From: Mycoplana dimorpha
Lineage (GTDB): Bacteria > Pseudomonadota > Alphaproteobacteria > Rhizobiales > Rhizobiaceae
Direction: 5' to 3'
Assembly (NCBI RefSeq): GCF_003046475.1
Contig: NZ_PZZZ01000002.1
Location: forward strand, 124,001 to 188,000
DNA: 64,000 nt
Position numbers and translations under genes: made by a program. Under the pieces are notes generated by a model. The model saw only the letters and a program-made list of their open reading frames with translations, was not told where the DNA came from and did not search any database. Below are positions 8,670 through 17,079 of the stretch, one piece after another. The stretch's first letter is position 1, and the number at the start of each line of letters is the position of its first letter.

Positions 8670-9586
8670 GCAACATGGACATGCAGACATCGTTTCTCGA
8701 CCGGCTTTTCGATGCCGGCCTGCTGATCGATACCGGTGTTGACGGGCTCTACGGCCGCGGCGGCCGGTTTGAGGACGTGATCGTCGCCTTCGAGCGGCTC
8801 ATCGACCGGGTCGGCGGCGCCGACGGCGCGGAAGCCATGCGCTTTCCGCCGGGCATGAACCGCGCCTTCTTCGAGAAGAGCGGCTACATGAAGAGCTTCC
8901 CGCAGCTTGCCGGCACCGTGCATTCCTTCTGCGGCAACGAGCTCAACCACATGAGCCTGCTGAAATGCATGGAGGTCGGCGAGGAGGACTGGACGAAGGG
9001 CCAGAAGGCGACCGACATCGTGCTGACGCCGGCAGCCTGCTACCCGCTCTATCCGACGGTGGCCCGGCGCGGCCGGATCCCAATGGACGGCGCGCTCTTC
9101 GACCTTCAGTCCTACTGCTTCCGCCACGAGCCGTCGCAGGACCCGGCCCGCCAGCAGCTGTTCCGGATGCGCGAATATGTCTGCATGGGCACCGAACAGC
9201 ACGTCACCGACTTCCGCCAGCGCTGGATGGATCGCGGCGTGAAGATGATGCAGGACGTTGGGCTGGACGTTACGATCGATGTTGCCAACGACCCGTTCTT
9301 CGGCCGGGCCGGCAAGATGCTTGCCAACAACCAGCGCGACCAGAACCTGAAGTTCGAGCTGCTGATTCCGATCACCTCCGTCGCCCGGCCGACCGCCTGC
9401 ATGAGCTTCAACTATCATCAGGACGCCTTCGGCGCGAAATGGGGCCTCCATCTGGAAGACGGCCGCGTCGCACACACCGCCTGCGTCGGCTTTGGCCTAG
9501 AGCGCATCGCGCTGGCGCTGTTCCATACTCACGGCCTGGACGTCGCCGCCTGGCCGGCTGACGTCCGCAACACGCTGTGGGGATGA
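8666..9586 (+). CDS. Amino acid--[carrier protein] ligase (seryl-tRNA synthetase paralogue)
   Basis: A 306-residue class II synthetase core without a tRNA-binding domain. It belongs to the family that activates glycine or alanine with ATP and transfers it to the phosphopantetheine of a dedicated carrier protein instead of tRNA (prototype Bradyrhizobium Bll0957). Motif 2 is FRHE (152-155) with a downstream loop; motif 3 is FGLER (276-280). The zinc ligands of the family are present: Cys125 (TPAACYP), Glu170 (FRMREY) and Cys273 (TACVGFG), spaced as in the prototype. The start is GTG 8666, overlapping the flavoprotein stop; ATG 8675 is possible. It shares its 3' overlap with DUF1839 (ATGA). Amino-acid choice is taken from the family, not read here. 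Confidence 0.92.
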   Translation: MSNMDMQTSFLDRLFDAGLLIDTGVDGLYGRGGRFEDVIVAFERLIDRVGGADGAEAMRFPPGMNRAFFEKSGYMKSFPQLAGTVHSFCGNELNHMSLLKCMEVGEEDWTKGQKATDIVLTPAACYPLYPTVARRGRIPMDGALFDLQSYCFRHEPSQDPARQQLFRMREYVCMGTEQHVTDFRQRWMDRGVKMMQDVGLDVTIDVANDPFFGRAGKMLANNQRDQNLKFELLIPITSVARPTACMSFNYHQDAFGAKWGLHLEDGRVAHTACVGFGLERIALALFHTHGLDVAAWPADVRNTLWG

Positions 9587-10563
9587 CATTGCCGGTGCGT
9601 TCCGTCATTTCCGGGCTCGATCCAGCCAGCTATCGGCCACATCCGCTCCACGACAGCGAGCGGATGTGGCCGGAGACTAATTGCTACGTGGACCTGTGGA
9701 TCGAGGTCCTCAATGCGCTAGGACTGCCGCCCGAAGCGATGCTCGGCTTCACGCTGACGCAGGATTTCGAAGGCGACCAGTTCACCTTCTTCAAGGTGCC
9801 GCTGGAAGACCTCGAAGCGCTGTATGGCATTCGCTGCACCGAGCTTGCGATCTACGATCGCGTCGAGCGGCATGTTGCCGAGCAGATCGACCGCGGGCGG
9901 CTGTGCCTCATCGAGGTGGACAGCTTCTACCTGCCCGACACGCGCGGCGTCTCCTATCGGCTGGAACACGGCAAGACGACGGTCGCGATCAACAGGCTGG
10001 ACCTCGATAGCCGCACCATGGACTATTTCCACAATGCCGGCTTCTTCCGGCTGGAAGGCGAGGATTTCGACGGGCTCTTCCACCTGCACGATGCGCAGGG
10101 TGCGCCGCCGTTCCTGCCCTACGCGGAGTTCGCGAAGTTTCCGCATGCCTACCCGTCCGAGGCGCACATGCGCGTCGAGGCCCGACGCCTGCTGCGCTTC
10201 CATCTCGGCCGGCGACCCAGGGAGAACCCGATCGCCGCCTTCGCCGCCGCCTTTCCGGCTCAGGTCGAACAGGTGGCGGAGCGGCCATTCGGCTTCTTCC
10301 ACAAATACGCCTTCAACACGCTGCGCCAGCTCGGCGCGAATTTCGAGCTGGCGGCCAGCCATTTGGACTGGATCGCACCGGACGGTGCGCTGTCGGAGGC
10401 CGCCGCCGCGGCGAGCCGCATTGCCGAGGTCGCCAAGTCGGTCCAGTTCCAGCTCGCCCGCGCGGTAACCCGCAAGCGCTTTGATCCGCTCGCCACCTCC
10501 CTCGACCCGGCCGTCGAGGCCTGGGATGAAATGATGCGGATGCTTGCCGCCCGCATCGATTGA
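9583..10563 (+). CDS. DUF1839 family protein, candidate carrier-protein-dependent acyltransferase
   Basis: A 326-residue protein of the DUF1839 family, which I recognise from its recurrent place beside aa:CP ligases. Conserved blocks: [18 protein letters not shown] (Cys34 at a helix start), [41 protein letters not shown] (His129, Asp140) and [10 protein letters not shown] (His150). The layout, a Cys at the head of a helix, then 'vD-yylP' and a later His on a strand, resembles the N-terminal papain-like domain of butirosin BtrH, an enzyme that moves an acyl group from a carrier protein to a sugar amine. A similar transfer role here is my inference. ATG 9583 overlaps the ligase stop and is preferred over GTG 9577. 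Confidence 0.8.
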   Translation: MTLPVRSVISGLDPASYRPHPLHDSERMWPETNCYVDLWIEVLNALGLPPEAMLGFTLTQDFEGDQFTFFKVPLEDLEALYGIRCTELAIYDRVERHVAEQIDRGRLCLIEVDSFYLPDTRGVSYRLEHGKTTVAINRLDLDSRTMDYFHNAGFFRLEGEDFDGLFHLHDAQGAPPFLPYAEFAKFPHAYPSEAHMRVEARRLLRFHLGRRPRENPIAAFAAAFPAQVEQVAERPFGFFHKYAFNTLRQLGANFELAASHLDWIAPDGALSEAAAAASRIAEVAKSVQFQLARAVTRKRFDPLATSLDPAVEAWDEMMRMLAARID

Positions 10564-10576
10564 GGCCGGAGGGGCC

Positions 10577-13042
10577 ATGGATCATACGGACGAGACTGGT
10601 CTGCGGCACAGCAGGAGACTGGATCGCGGCTGGCGCCTCTGCCTGACGGAAGCCGGTGCCTGGACGGACCCGACGATGCGCTCCGACGATGTCGAGGTGC
10701 TGGACGCGCCCGTGCCCGGTACGGTGGCGGGCGCACTTGAGCGGGCCGGCCGCTTCGACCGCGCCGACCCCCGGCCGCTGAACGATCTCGATGCCTGGTA
10801 TTTCCTTGACCTCGCCGGTGAGGAACCCGGCCCGGCGGTGCTGCTTCTCGAAGGCCTGGCGACGATCGCGGAAGTCTACTGGAATGGCGAGAAGCGGCTC
10901 GTCTCCGATTCGATGTTCGTCGCCCATGATCTGGACGTCGTCCTCACCGGCAGCGATCGGCTCGCCATCTGCTTCCGCGCGCTTGCACCGCATCTGGCGC
11001 AGCGGGGCCCGCGGGCCCGTTGGCGGCCGGGAATGATCGTCCCGCAGGGACTGCGGCTCGTCCGCACGACGTTGCTCGGACACATGCCCGGCTGGTGTCC
11101 GCCCGTGCATGCCGTCGGCCCCTATCGCCCGCTGCGGCTGGAAAGGCCGAAGCAGGCCGTGCCGGGCGACGTGGCGATCCGTGCGACCCTCGATCCGGAC
11201 GGCACCGGCCGGCTGGCCGTCTCGTTTCGTGCAGATGCGCTTGAAGGACCGGCCGAACTCCATTGCGCCGGAGCCAGCGTCAGGCTGGCACGGGCGGGCG
11301 ACGGCCGCTGGAGCGCCGACCTCGCGATCGCTGGTGTGGAGCCGTGGTGGCCGCACACGCACGGCAAGCCGGCCCTGCATCAGGTCGAGGTTCGCGCCGG
11401 CGGGCAGGTCCATGTAATCGGCCGCACCGGCTTCCGGCACCTGCAGGTCGATCGCGGCCGGGATGGCAACGATTTTTCGCTGCAGGTGAACGGTATTCCG
11501 GTCTTCTGCCGCGGCGCAGTCTGGACGAGCGCCGACATCGTCGACCTGCCGGGGGAGCGTGAGCGATACGAGCCGCTGCTGCAACTCGCCGTCGAAGCCG
11601 GGATGAACATGCTGCGCATCGGCGGCACGATGACCTACGAGGCAAGCCCCTTCTACGAGCTGTGCGACGAGCTCGGCATTCTCGTCTGGCAGGATTTCAT
11701 GCTAGCGAACTTCGACTATCCGGCTGCCGACCCGGAATTCGCCGCGCTTGTGCGGACGGAAGCCGAACAATTTCTCCGCCGCACCGCCGCCTCTCCGTCG
11801 CTCGCCGTGCTCTGCGGCGGCAGCGAAATGTTCCAGCAGGCTGCGATGCTCGGCCTGCCGCAGGCGAGCTGGAGCGGAACGCTGACGGATGCCGTCCTGC
11901 CCGAGGCCGTCACGGCCCTGCGCCCCGATGTGCCCTACGTCCCGAATTCGCCGTTTGGCGGGGCCATGCCGTTTTCGCCGAATGCCGGGGTGACGCATTA
12001 CTACGGCGTCGGTGCTTATTGCCGTCCCATCGAGGATGCGCGCCGGGCGGGCGTGCGCTTCGCCGCCGAATGTCTCGCCTTCGCCAATGTGCCCGAACGG
12101 GCGACGCTCGACGCGCACCTGCCGGTTCCCGCCGTTCACGATCCGCGTTGGAAGGCGCGGGTTCCCCGCGACCGCGGCGCCTCCTGGGACTTCGAGGACG
12201 TTCGCGATAATTATCTGGAATTGCTTTATGGCTGCGACCCCACCCGGCTGCGACGCGAGGATGCTGCGCGCTATCTCGATCTGTCGCGCGCGGCGATCGC
12301 CGAGGTGATGGAGGAGACCTTCGCCGAATGGCGGCGGCCGCAATCGAGCTGCAACGGCGCACTGGTCTGGACATTCCTGGACCTGCTGCCGGGCGCCGGC
12401 TGGGGCCTAATCGATTCCACCGGACTGCCGAAATCGGCCTGGCACGCCCTTCGTCGCGCCTTCCGGCCGATCCAGGTTCTCCTGTCGGACCAGGGCACGA
12501 ACGGGCTGGACGTCCACGTCCTCAACGAGAACGGCACTGCCCGGGATCTGGTTCTCGAACTGGCGTGCCTGCGTGACGGGCGGCAGCCGGTCGTCAGCGG
12601 ACGGCGCACGCTGTCGCTCGGCGCGCGGCAGAACGTGACGATCGCCGCCACCGATCTGTTCGGCGCCTTCTTCGACACGACCTACGCTTTCCGCTTCGGT
12701 CCGGCCCCGCACGACGTGACGGTGGCGACGCTGCGTGAAGCCGGGACGACCTCTATGGTCGCGCAAGCCTTCCACTTTCCGCTCGGGCGTGACGGGGCGA
12801 TGCAGCGCGGCAACGCCAGCGTGGCGCTGGAAGGGTCGGATGTTCGTTGGGCGCTGCGGATCGCCGCCGATCGGGTGCTGCAGTCGGTGCACATTGACTG
12901 CCCGGGGTTTCTGCCGTCGGACAACTGGTTTCATCTCGCGCCCGGCGAGGCGCGTGTGGTGGATCTGGTTCGGACAGACGGCCCGGAACGGCCGGCGGGC
13001 GAGGTGAACGCGCTCAACCTGGCTGCGCCCGCAAGCTTCTGA
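10577..13042 (+). CDS. Glycoside hydrolase family 2 (beta-mannosidase-like), no signal peptide
   Basis: An 821-residue GH2 enzyme. Order: jelly-roll sugar-binding domain (about 1-190), Ig-like domain (about 195-290), TIM-barrel (about 295-600), C-terminal beta domains. Acid/base Glu417 lies in LCGGSE and the likely nucleophile is Glu499 in RFAAE. WQDFMLAN (371-378) resembles the beta-mannosidase signature. No signal peptide is present, so it acts in the cytoplasm. ATG 10577 is preceded by GGAGG and follows DUF1839 by 13 bp, so it belongs to the carrier-protein operon. A cytoplasmic exo-glycosidase in a biosynthetic operon is unusual: it may work as a transglycosidase, correct a lipid-linked intermediate, or be a binding protein. 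Specificity for mannose is only a guess from family resemblance. Confidence 0.82.
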   Translation: MDHTDETGLRHSRRLDRGWRLCLTEAGAWTDPTMRSDDVEVLDAPVPGTVAGALERAGRFDRADPRPLNDLDAWYFLDLAGEEPGPAVLLLEGLATIAEVYWNGEKRLVSDSMFVAHDLDVVLTGSDRLAICFRALAPHLAQRGPRARWRPGMIVPQGLRLVRTTLLGHMPGWCPPVHAVGPYRPLRLERPKQAVPGDVAIRATLDPDGTGRLAVSFRADALEGPAELHCAGASVRLARAGDGRWSADLAIAGVEPWWPHTHGKPALHQVEVRAGGQVHVIGRTGFRHLQVDRGRDGNDFSLQVNGIPVFCRGAVWTSADIVDLPGERERYEPLLQLAVEAGMNMLRIGGTMTYEASPFYELCDELGILVWQDFMLANFDYPAADPEFAALVRTEAEQFLRRTAASPSLAVLCGGSEMFQQAAMLGLPQASWSGTLTDAVLPEAVTALRPDVPYVPNSPFGGAMPFSPNAGVTHYYGVGAYCRPIEDARRAGVRFAAECLAFANVPERATLDAHLPVPAVHDPRWKARVPRDRGASWDFEDVRDNYLELLYGCDPTRLRREDAARYLDLSRAAIAEVMEETFAEWRRPQSSCNGALVWTFLDLLPGAGWGLIDSTGLPKSAWHALRRAFRPIQVLLSDQGTNGLDVHVLNENGTARDLVLELACLRDGRQPVVSGRRTLSLGARQNVTIAATDLFGAFFDTTYAFRFGPAPHDVTVATLREAGTTSMVAQAFHFPLGRDGAMQRGNASVALEGSDVRWALRIAADRVLQSVHIDCPGFLPSDNWFHLAPGEARVVDLVRTDGPERPAGEVNALNLAAPASF

Positions 13043-13044
13043 CA

Positions 13045-13065
13045 CTGCTGTCGGTTCGACAGCAG
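13045..13065. terminator. Perfect hairpin between convergent genes
   Basis: CTGCTGTCG, loop GTT, CGACAGCAG: nine perfect pairs. It lies two bases after the GH2 stop and 26 bases before the end of the convergent hydrolase gene. There is no T tract on either side, so it is at best a weak intrinsic terminator or an mRNA 3'-end stabiliser for both transcripts. Confidence 0.45.
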
Positions 13066-13091
13066 GCGTCATTCGGCACGAGACGGCCGCA

Positions 13092-14861
13092 TCAATCGCC
13101 GGGACGTGCGTGCAGCGCCGCCTCGAGAACCCTCTGCCGCAACGCTTCTCGCGCGTGCGGCGGCGACATGTTGTGGTCGGCATCCGCTACGATCTCGACG
13201 GACACGTTCGGAAATTTCCGCATCCCCGAGCCGTCGACGCCGAAATAGGCGTGGTAACGCTCGAGGCCAACGTCGCCGTGGCTGTAGATCAGCCGCATCG
13301 GCACGCCGCGTTCGCAGAGCGAGCTGAAGGCGGCATGCACCGCATGCCTGAGGCGTCCGTCCTTGGTCAGACGCCCGAGCGTGCCGGGTGCAGCAAGCGC
13401 GATGCGGCGGCCTAGCTGCTTGCCGATGCTCCCGGCCGCACGCCGCAGGTCGATCTGGCCGGATGCCAGCCGACGGAAGGTTTCGAGCCGGAATGCGCGG
13501 CGGCGGTAGTCTTCCAGCGAGCGCGGATTGTGCCGCAGTGCCTCGTCCACGCTCATGTCTTTGTCCCACACGAAGGTGAAGGGATTGACGGAGACGACGC
13601 CCCGGCATCGGTGATCGTTGACCGCGGCCTGGAACGCCAGGTAGGCGCCGCTGCAGCGGCCGGCCAGCACCGCGGGCGCTAGTCCCCGCTCCGCAAGCAG
13701 GTCGAGCGCTGCGCGCACGTCGTCCTGTTGGCTTTCAGAGAACAGAACCTGACGGGGCGCTCCTGCAACCGGCGGACTGTCGCCGACATTGGCGCCATCG
13801 AAACGCAGTGACGCGACACCCTCGCTGGCGAGATAGCGCGCGGTCTCGACCGTCGAGCGGGCCCAGCCGGCCTGTCGATCATAGGCGGTGCCGAGCAGGA
13901 TGACGCTTGCGCCGCGCCGCGCACCGCGCGGGCTGCAGAGCACCCCGAAAAGTCGGTTTCCGGGGCCGAAGCGCAGCGCCTCTTCGCTGAAACGTTCACC
14001 CTGCAACACCGCGGATACTGTTGTGGATGCGCTGCGAGCCTTTGGCCCCGGTTGCAGGGCGATCGACCCGACCCATTGCACGACGGCGTCGATGGCCACG
14101 TCCGGCTGGACGGCGATGGTCGGGTTCGACACCAACTCGTCGTAGCCAGCATAGGGCTCGTAAGCGATCCGTGCGCCGAGGTCTTTCAGGTGCTGCGCGA
14201 ATTGGGTCTCCCTGTCGCGTGCCGGCCGGCCGACGACGAGTATGGACGCCGCCGGTGCCGTCGCGATGCCCATGAGATCGATCTTCCGCACCGCAGCGGC
14301 GACCGCCTCCGGCATCACCAGACCGGCAACGGAAACGACCGAGGCGAGACGCTGGTCTTCGGCGAGGCCGAGGCCGGCGTCGACCATCTTCGACCAGGCG
14401 GCCGTCTCGCGCAGGTAGGACCGACCGGTGATTACCGGGGCCATCAGCACGATGCCGTCGACGGCTCCCGCCAGAGCGGCATATTGCGCGGCAAAGGTGG
14501 CGCCCAGGCCATGGCCGACCAGGATCAGGCGCGATGCGCCCGACAGCTGGCGAAGCTCGGCGGCGGCGGCCGCGATGGCCGCTTCCCAGACCGGCAGCCC
14601 ACCGGAAAAATCCATCCTGTCCAGGGAATCGCCTGTTCCGGGATAGTCGAAGCGCAGGCTGGCCACGCCACGTAAGGCGAAGCGTTCGGCCAGCTCGCGC
14701 CAGAGCTTGCGCGTGCACATTTCCTCAAAGCCCCAGGGGCTGAGGAACAACACCGCGGTGGCCGATGTGCCGGTGCCCTGTTCGGGCGCCGTGTAGAGGC
14801 CGATGGTCCGGCCGAAGGCGACCGGCTGCGCCGCGGATCCGGCAATCCAGTCAAGCGGCAT
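13092..14861 (-). CDS. Tandem alpha/beta-hydrolase protein (first domain inactive, second with Cys nucleophile)
   Basis: A 589-residue protein made of two alpha/beta-hydrolase domains (about 15-265 and 295-585), without a signal peptide. In domain 1 the nucleophile elbow reads GHGLG (116-120): the Ser position is Gly118, so the domain should be inactive. In domain 2 the elbow reads GRCSG (401-405) with Cys403 at the nucleophile position, plus plausible Asp530 (YSHGD) and His563 (DADHN). A Cys-Asp-His triad is compatible with a thioesterase, acyltransferase or dienelactone-hydrolase-like enzyme. Similar proteins occur in exopolysaccharide/exosortase loci as hydrolases of unknown function. It follows the GT2 gene with an 11-base overlap. 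A role in releasing or transferring the aminoacyl group is possible but unproven. Confidence 0.8.
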   Translation of the reverse strand: MPLDWIAGSAAQPVAFGRTIGLYTAPEQGTGTSATAVLFLSPWGFEEMCTRKLWRELAERFALRGVASLRFDYPGTGDSLDRMDFSGGLPVWEAAIAAAAAELRQLSGASRLILVGHGLGATFAAQYAALAGAVDGIVLMAPVITGRSYLRETAAWSKMVDAGLGLAEDQRLASVVSVAGLVMPEAVAAAVRKIDLMGIATAPAASILVVGRPARDRETQFAQHLKDLGARIAYEPYAGYDELVSNPTIAVQPDVAIDAVVQWVGSIALQPGPKARSASTTVSAVLQGERFSEEALRFGPGNRLFGVLCSPRGARRGASVILLGTAYDRQAGWARSTVETARYLASEGVASLRFDGANVGDSPPVAGAPRQVLFSESQQDDVRAALDLLAERGLAPAVLAGRCSGAYLAFQAAVNDHRCRGVVSVNPFTFVWDKDMSVDEALRHNPRSLEDYRRRAFRLETFRRLASGQIDLRRAAGSIGKQLGRRIALAAPGTLGRLTKDGRLRHAVHAAFSSLCERGVPMRLIYSHGDVGLERYHAYFGVDGSGMRKFPNVSVEIVADADHNMSPPHAREALRQRVLEAALHARPGD

Positions 14862-15726
14862 CGGTAGCCTCGCGCCAGCCTTCCCAGCGTCCGAGCAGAA
14901 TCTGGTGCGAGCGCCGCGCCATTCCGGGCCGTCCCGTCAGGGCATAGAAGCCGATCCCGGCGATCGGGCGGAGCAGGCGCGGCAGAAAGGCGCCAAAGCT
15001 GAAGCCGTGCTTGCGCATGACGTAGCCGAGCCCTGAGCTGTAGATCCGCATCTTTGCGATCTTGGCCGTCGTGGTCTGGTCGGCGATGTCTTTGGGATGA
15101 TGGCCAACCAGCGCCGGATCGTAGTATCCGGAGCTGCCGCGCGCGACCAGCGCCAGGGCGAGGTCCTGGACCTCGTAGGCGCCCCGGCGCGTGCCGGAGC
15201 CCGGCCCGATGCTCTCGTCGAAGCCGCCGACGGCCTCGAATGCGGTGCGCCGCACCAGCAGCATCCATTCGACCAGCGTCGTCCAGACGTTGTCGCGCCC
15301 GATGTGCACCGGTGCCGCTTCGAACTTGCCCATGATCGTCCTGCCGCCCTCGTCGGCGGCGCGGCCGCAATAGAAGTCGCCGGCTCTGTTCTCCGTCATC
15401 TCCTGATAACGAGCCAGGAGGCCGGCCGGGTACCAGCAGTCGTCGTCCGGAAACATCAGCCAGTCGCCGCGCGCCTGCGACGCACCGAGATTGCGCGCGC
15501 GGCACACGCCCTTCAGCGGCGTTCTCAGATGATGGATCTCCAGCGTGCCGCGATACTGTTCGATGGGAGCGACCAGGCGATCGTCGTCGTTCTGGTCGAC
15601 GATGATGACCTCGAAATCCCGCCAGGTCTGGGCGGCAAGCGACGCCAGCAGCCGGGCGGGTTCGTCCGAACGGCCAAGCGTGGCCACCACGAGGGAGAAG
15701 CGGATTTTGCGGGCAGGCAGCGACAT
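14851..15726 (-). CDS. Glycosyltransferase family 2 (GT-A fold)
   Basis: About 291 residues from the chosen ATG at 15726 (MSLPARKIRF). It begins with the family-2 nucleotide-binding strand FSLVVATLGR, continues DFEVIIVDQNDD, and has the metal-binding DDD (MFPDDDCWYP) followed by a region with FEAVGGFDE, the usual acceptor-side marker. It should add one sugar from a nucleotide-sugar donor to the growing repeat unit on the cytoplasmic side of the membrane. The frame stays open upstream to 15915, adding 63 residues rich in Pro/Ala with no GT2 homology; ATG 15885 is the alternative start. Its end overlaps the hydrolase start by 11 bases, so the two are one operon, divergent from recF. Confidence 0.87.
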   Translation of the reverse strand: MSLPARKIRFSLVVATLGRSDEPARLLASLAAQTWRDFEVIIVDQNDDDRLVAPIEQYRGTLEIHHLRTPLKGVCRARNLGASQARGDWLMFPDDDCWYPAGLLARYQEMTENRAGDFYCGRAADEGGRTIMGKFEAAPVHIGRDNVWTTLVEWMLLVRRTAFEAVGGFDESIGPGSGTRRGAYEVQDLALALVARGSSGYYDPALVGHHPKDIADQTTTAKIAKMRIYSSGLGYVMRKHGFSFGAFLPRLLRPIAGIGFYALTGRPGMARRSHQILLGRWEGWREATDAA

Positions 15727-15935
15727 GGAGAGCCTTGACGGATGCGCCGCTTCCCTCGGTTCGTCTGCGGCGGCCGCATTGTGGAGATCAGGCGTTAAAG
15801 TGTCATGAATCGTAAGGGCAAGCTGCCGCGTGGCAGGAGCAGGCGAGCCGATCTCGCGAGGTTGCGGGGCATCCGGCCTTGCCATCAGCGCCGCTTCGAC
15901 ATAGCTCTCTGACACAGCCGAACCCGGATTGCCGC

Positions 15936-17060
15936 ATGCCCCGCAAAGTCACCATCTTCAATCTGAAGCTTCACGATTTTCGCAACTATGCGTCGGTCGG
16001 TCTCGGGCTCGATGGCCGGAACGTGGTGCTCACCGGGGCAAACGGTGCCGGCAAGACGAACCTGATGGAGGCGGTATCCTTCCTGTCGCCGGGCCGCGGC
16101 CTGAGGCGAGCCGCCTATGGCGACGTCGCGCGCGAGGGTGCGGCCGGAGGCTTCGCCGTCTTCGCGGCCCTTGACGGCATGCAGGGGGAGGTCGAGATCG
16201 GAACGGGCACGGAGACCGGCGAGGAGGGACAAACGCGCCGGCTTCGTGTCAACGGCACGCCCGCCCGGTCCCTCGATGAACTGCTGGATCACCTTCGCGT
16301 TCTCTGGTTGACCCCTTCGATGGACGGGCTGTTCACCGGTGCCTCGTCCGAACGTCGGCGGTTCCTCGATCGCCTTGTCCTGTCCCTCGATCCCGACCAC
16401 GGCAGGCGCGTGGCCGATTTCGAGAAGGCAATGCGCGGACGAAACCGGCTGCTGTCGGAGCCGCGCCCCGACCCGCAGTGGCTCGACGCCCTCGAGCGAC
16501 AGATGGCCGAGCTTGGCGTCGCGATGACGCTGGCGCGCCGCGAACTGGTCGGGCTGCTTTCGGGAATCGTGGAGGCGTCGCGCGACGAGGGGCCGTTCCC
16601 GTCGGCAGCCATGTCGCTGTCCGGCTTCCTCGACGATGCGCTCGAGCAGCCGGCATACGAGATTGAGGAAACCTACGCGGCGGTTCTGCGCGACGGCCGC
16701 TACCGCGACGCGGCCGCCGGCCGCACGCTGGATGGCCCGCACCGGGTCGATCTGCTCATCCGCCACCGCGAAAAGGACATGGACGCGGCGCGCTGCTCGA
16801 CGGGCGAGCAGAAGGCCCTGCTGGTCGGCCTCGTCCTTGCCCATGCCGGCCTCGTCGCCGGCATGACGGGCTACGCACCGGTGCTGCTGCTTGACGAGAT
16901 CACGGCTCATCTCGACGAGGGCCGCAGGGCCGCGCTGTTCGATCGGGTCGATGCACTGGGCGGGCAGGCCTTCCTGACCGGGACGGACCGTGCGATGTTC
17001 GAGGCACTGGGAGATCGTGCACGCTTCCTGACCGTCGCGAACGGAACGATCGCGGGCTGA
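15936..17060 (+). CDS. recF: DNA replication and repair protein RecF
   Basis: A 374-residue SMC-like ATPase that helps load RecA at gaps, typical in length. Walker A is GANGAGKTNLMEA, preceded by the hallmark LKLHDFRNY. The signature motif region is CSTGEQKALLVG and Walker B is VLLLDEITAHLDE. ATG 15936 (MPRKVTIFNL) is the start that fits homologues; the open frame further upstream would overlap the divergent GT2 promoter. As often in Hyphomicrobiales, it is not next to dnaA/dnaN but sits beside a moeB/thiF-like gene, 19 bp downstream. Confidence 0.95.
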   Translation: MPRKVTIFNLKLHDFRNYASVGLGLDGRNVVLTGANGAGKTNLMEAVSFLSPGRGLRRAAYGDVAREGAAGGFAVFAALDGMQGEVEIGTGTETGEEGQTRRLRVNGTPARSLDELLDHLRVLWLTPSMDGLFTGASSERRRFLDRLVLSLDPDHGRRVADFEKAMRGRNRLLSEPRPDPQWLDALERQMAELGVAMTLARRELVGLLSGIVEASRDEGPFPSAAMSLSGFLDDALEQPAYEIEETYAAVLRDGRYRDAAAGRTLDGPHRVDLLIRHREKDMDAARCSTGEQKALLVGLVLAHAGLVAGMTGYAPVLLLDEITAHLDEGRRAALFDRVDALGGQAFLTGTDRAMFEALGDRARFLTVANGTIAG

Positions 17061-17079
17061 CGATGAACGACGGAGAAGA

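Noticed and set aside
15727-15915. N-terminal extension of the GT2 protein
   Set aside because: The extra 63 residues lack GT2 homology and would place its start within 21 bp of the divergent recF start. Kept only as an alternative start (ATG 15885).
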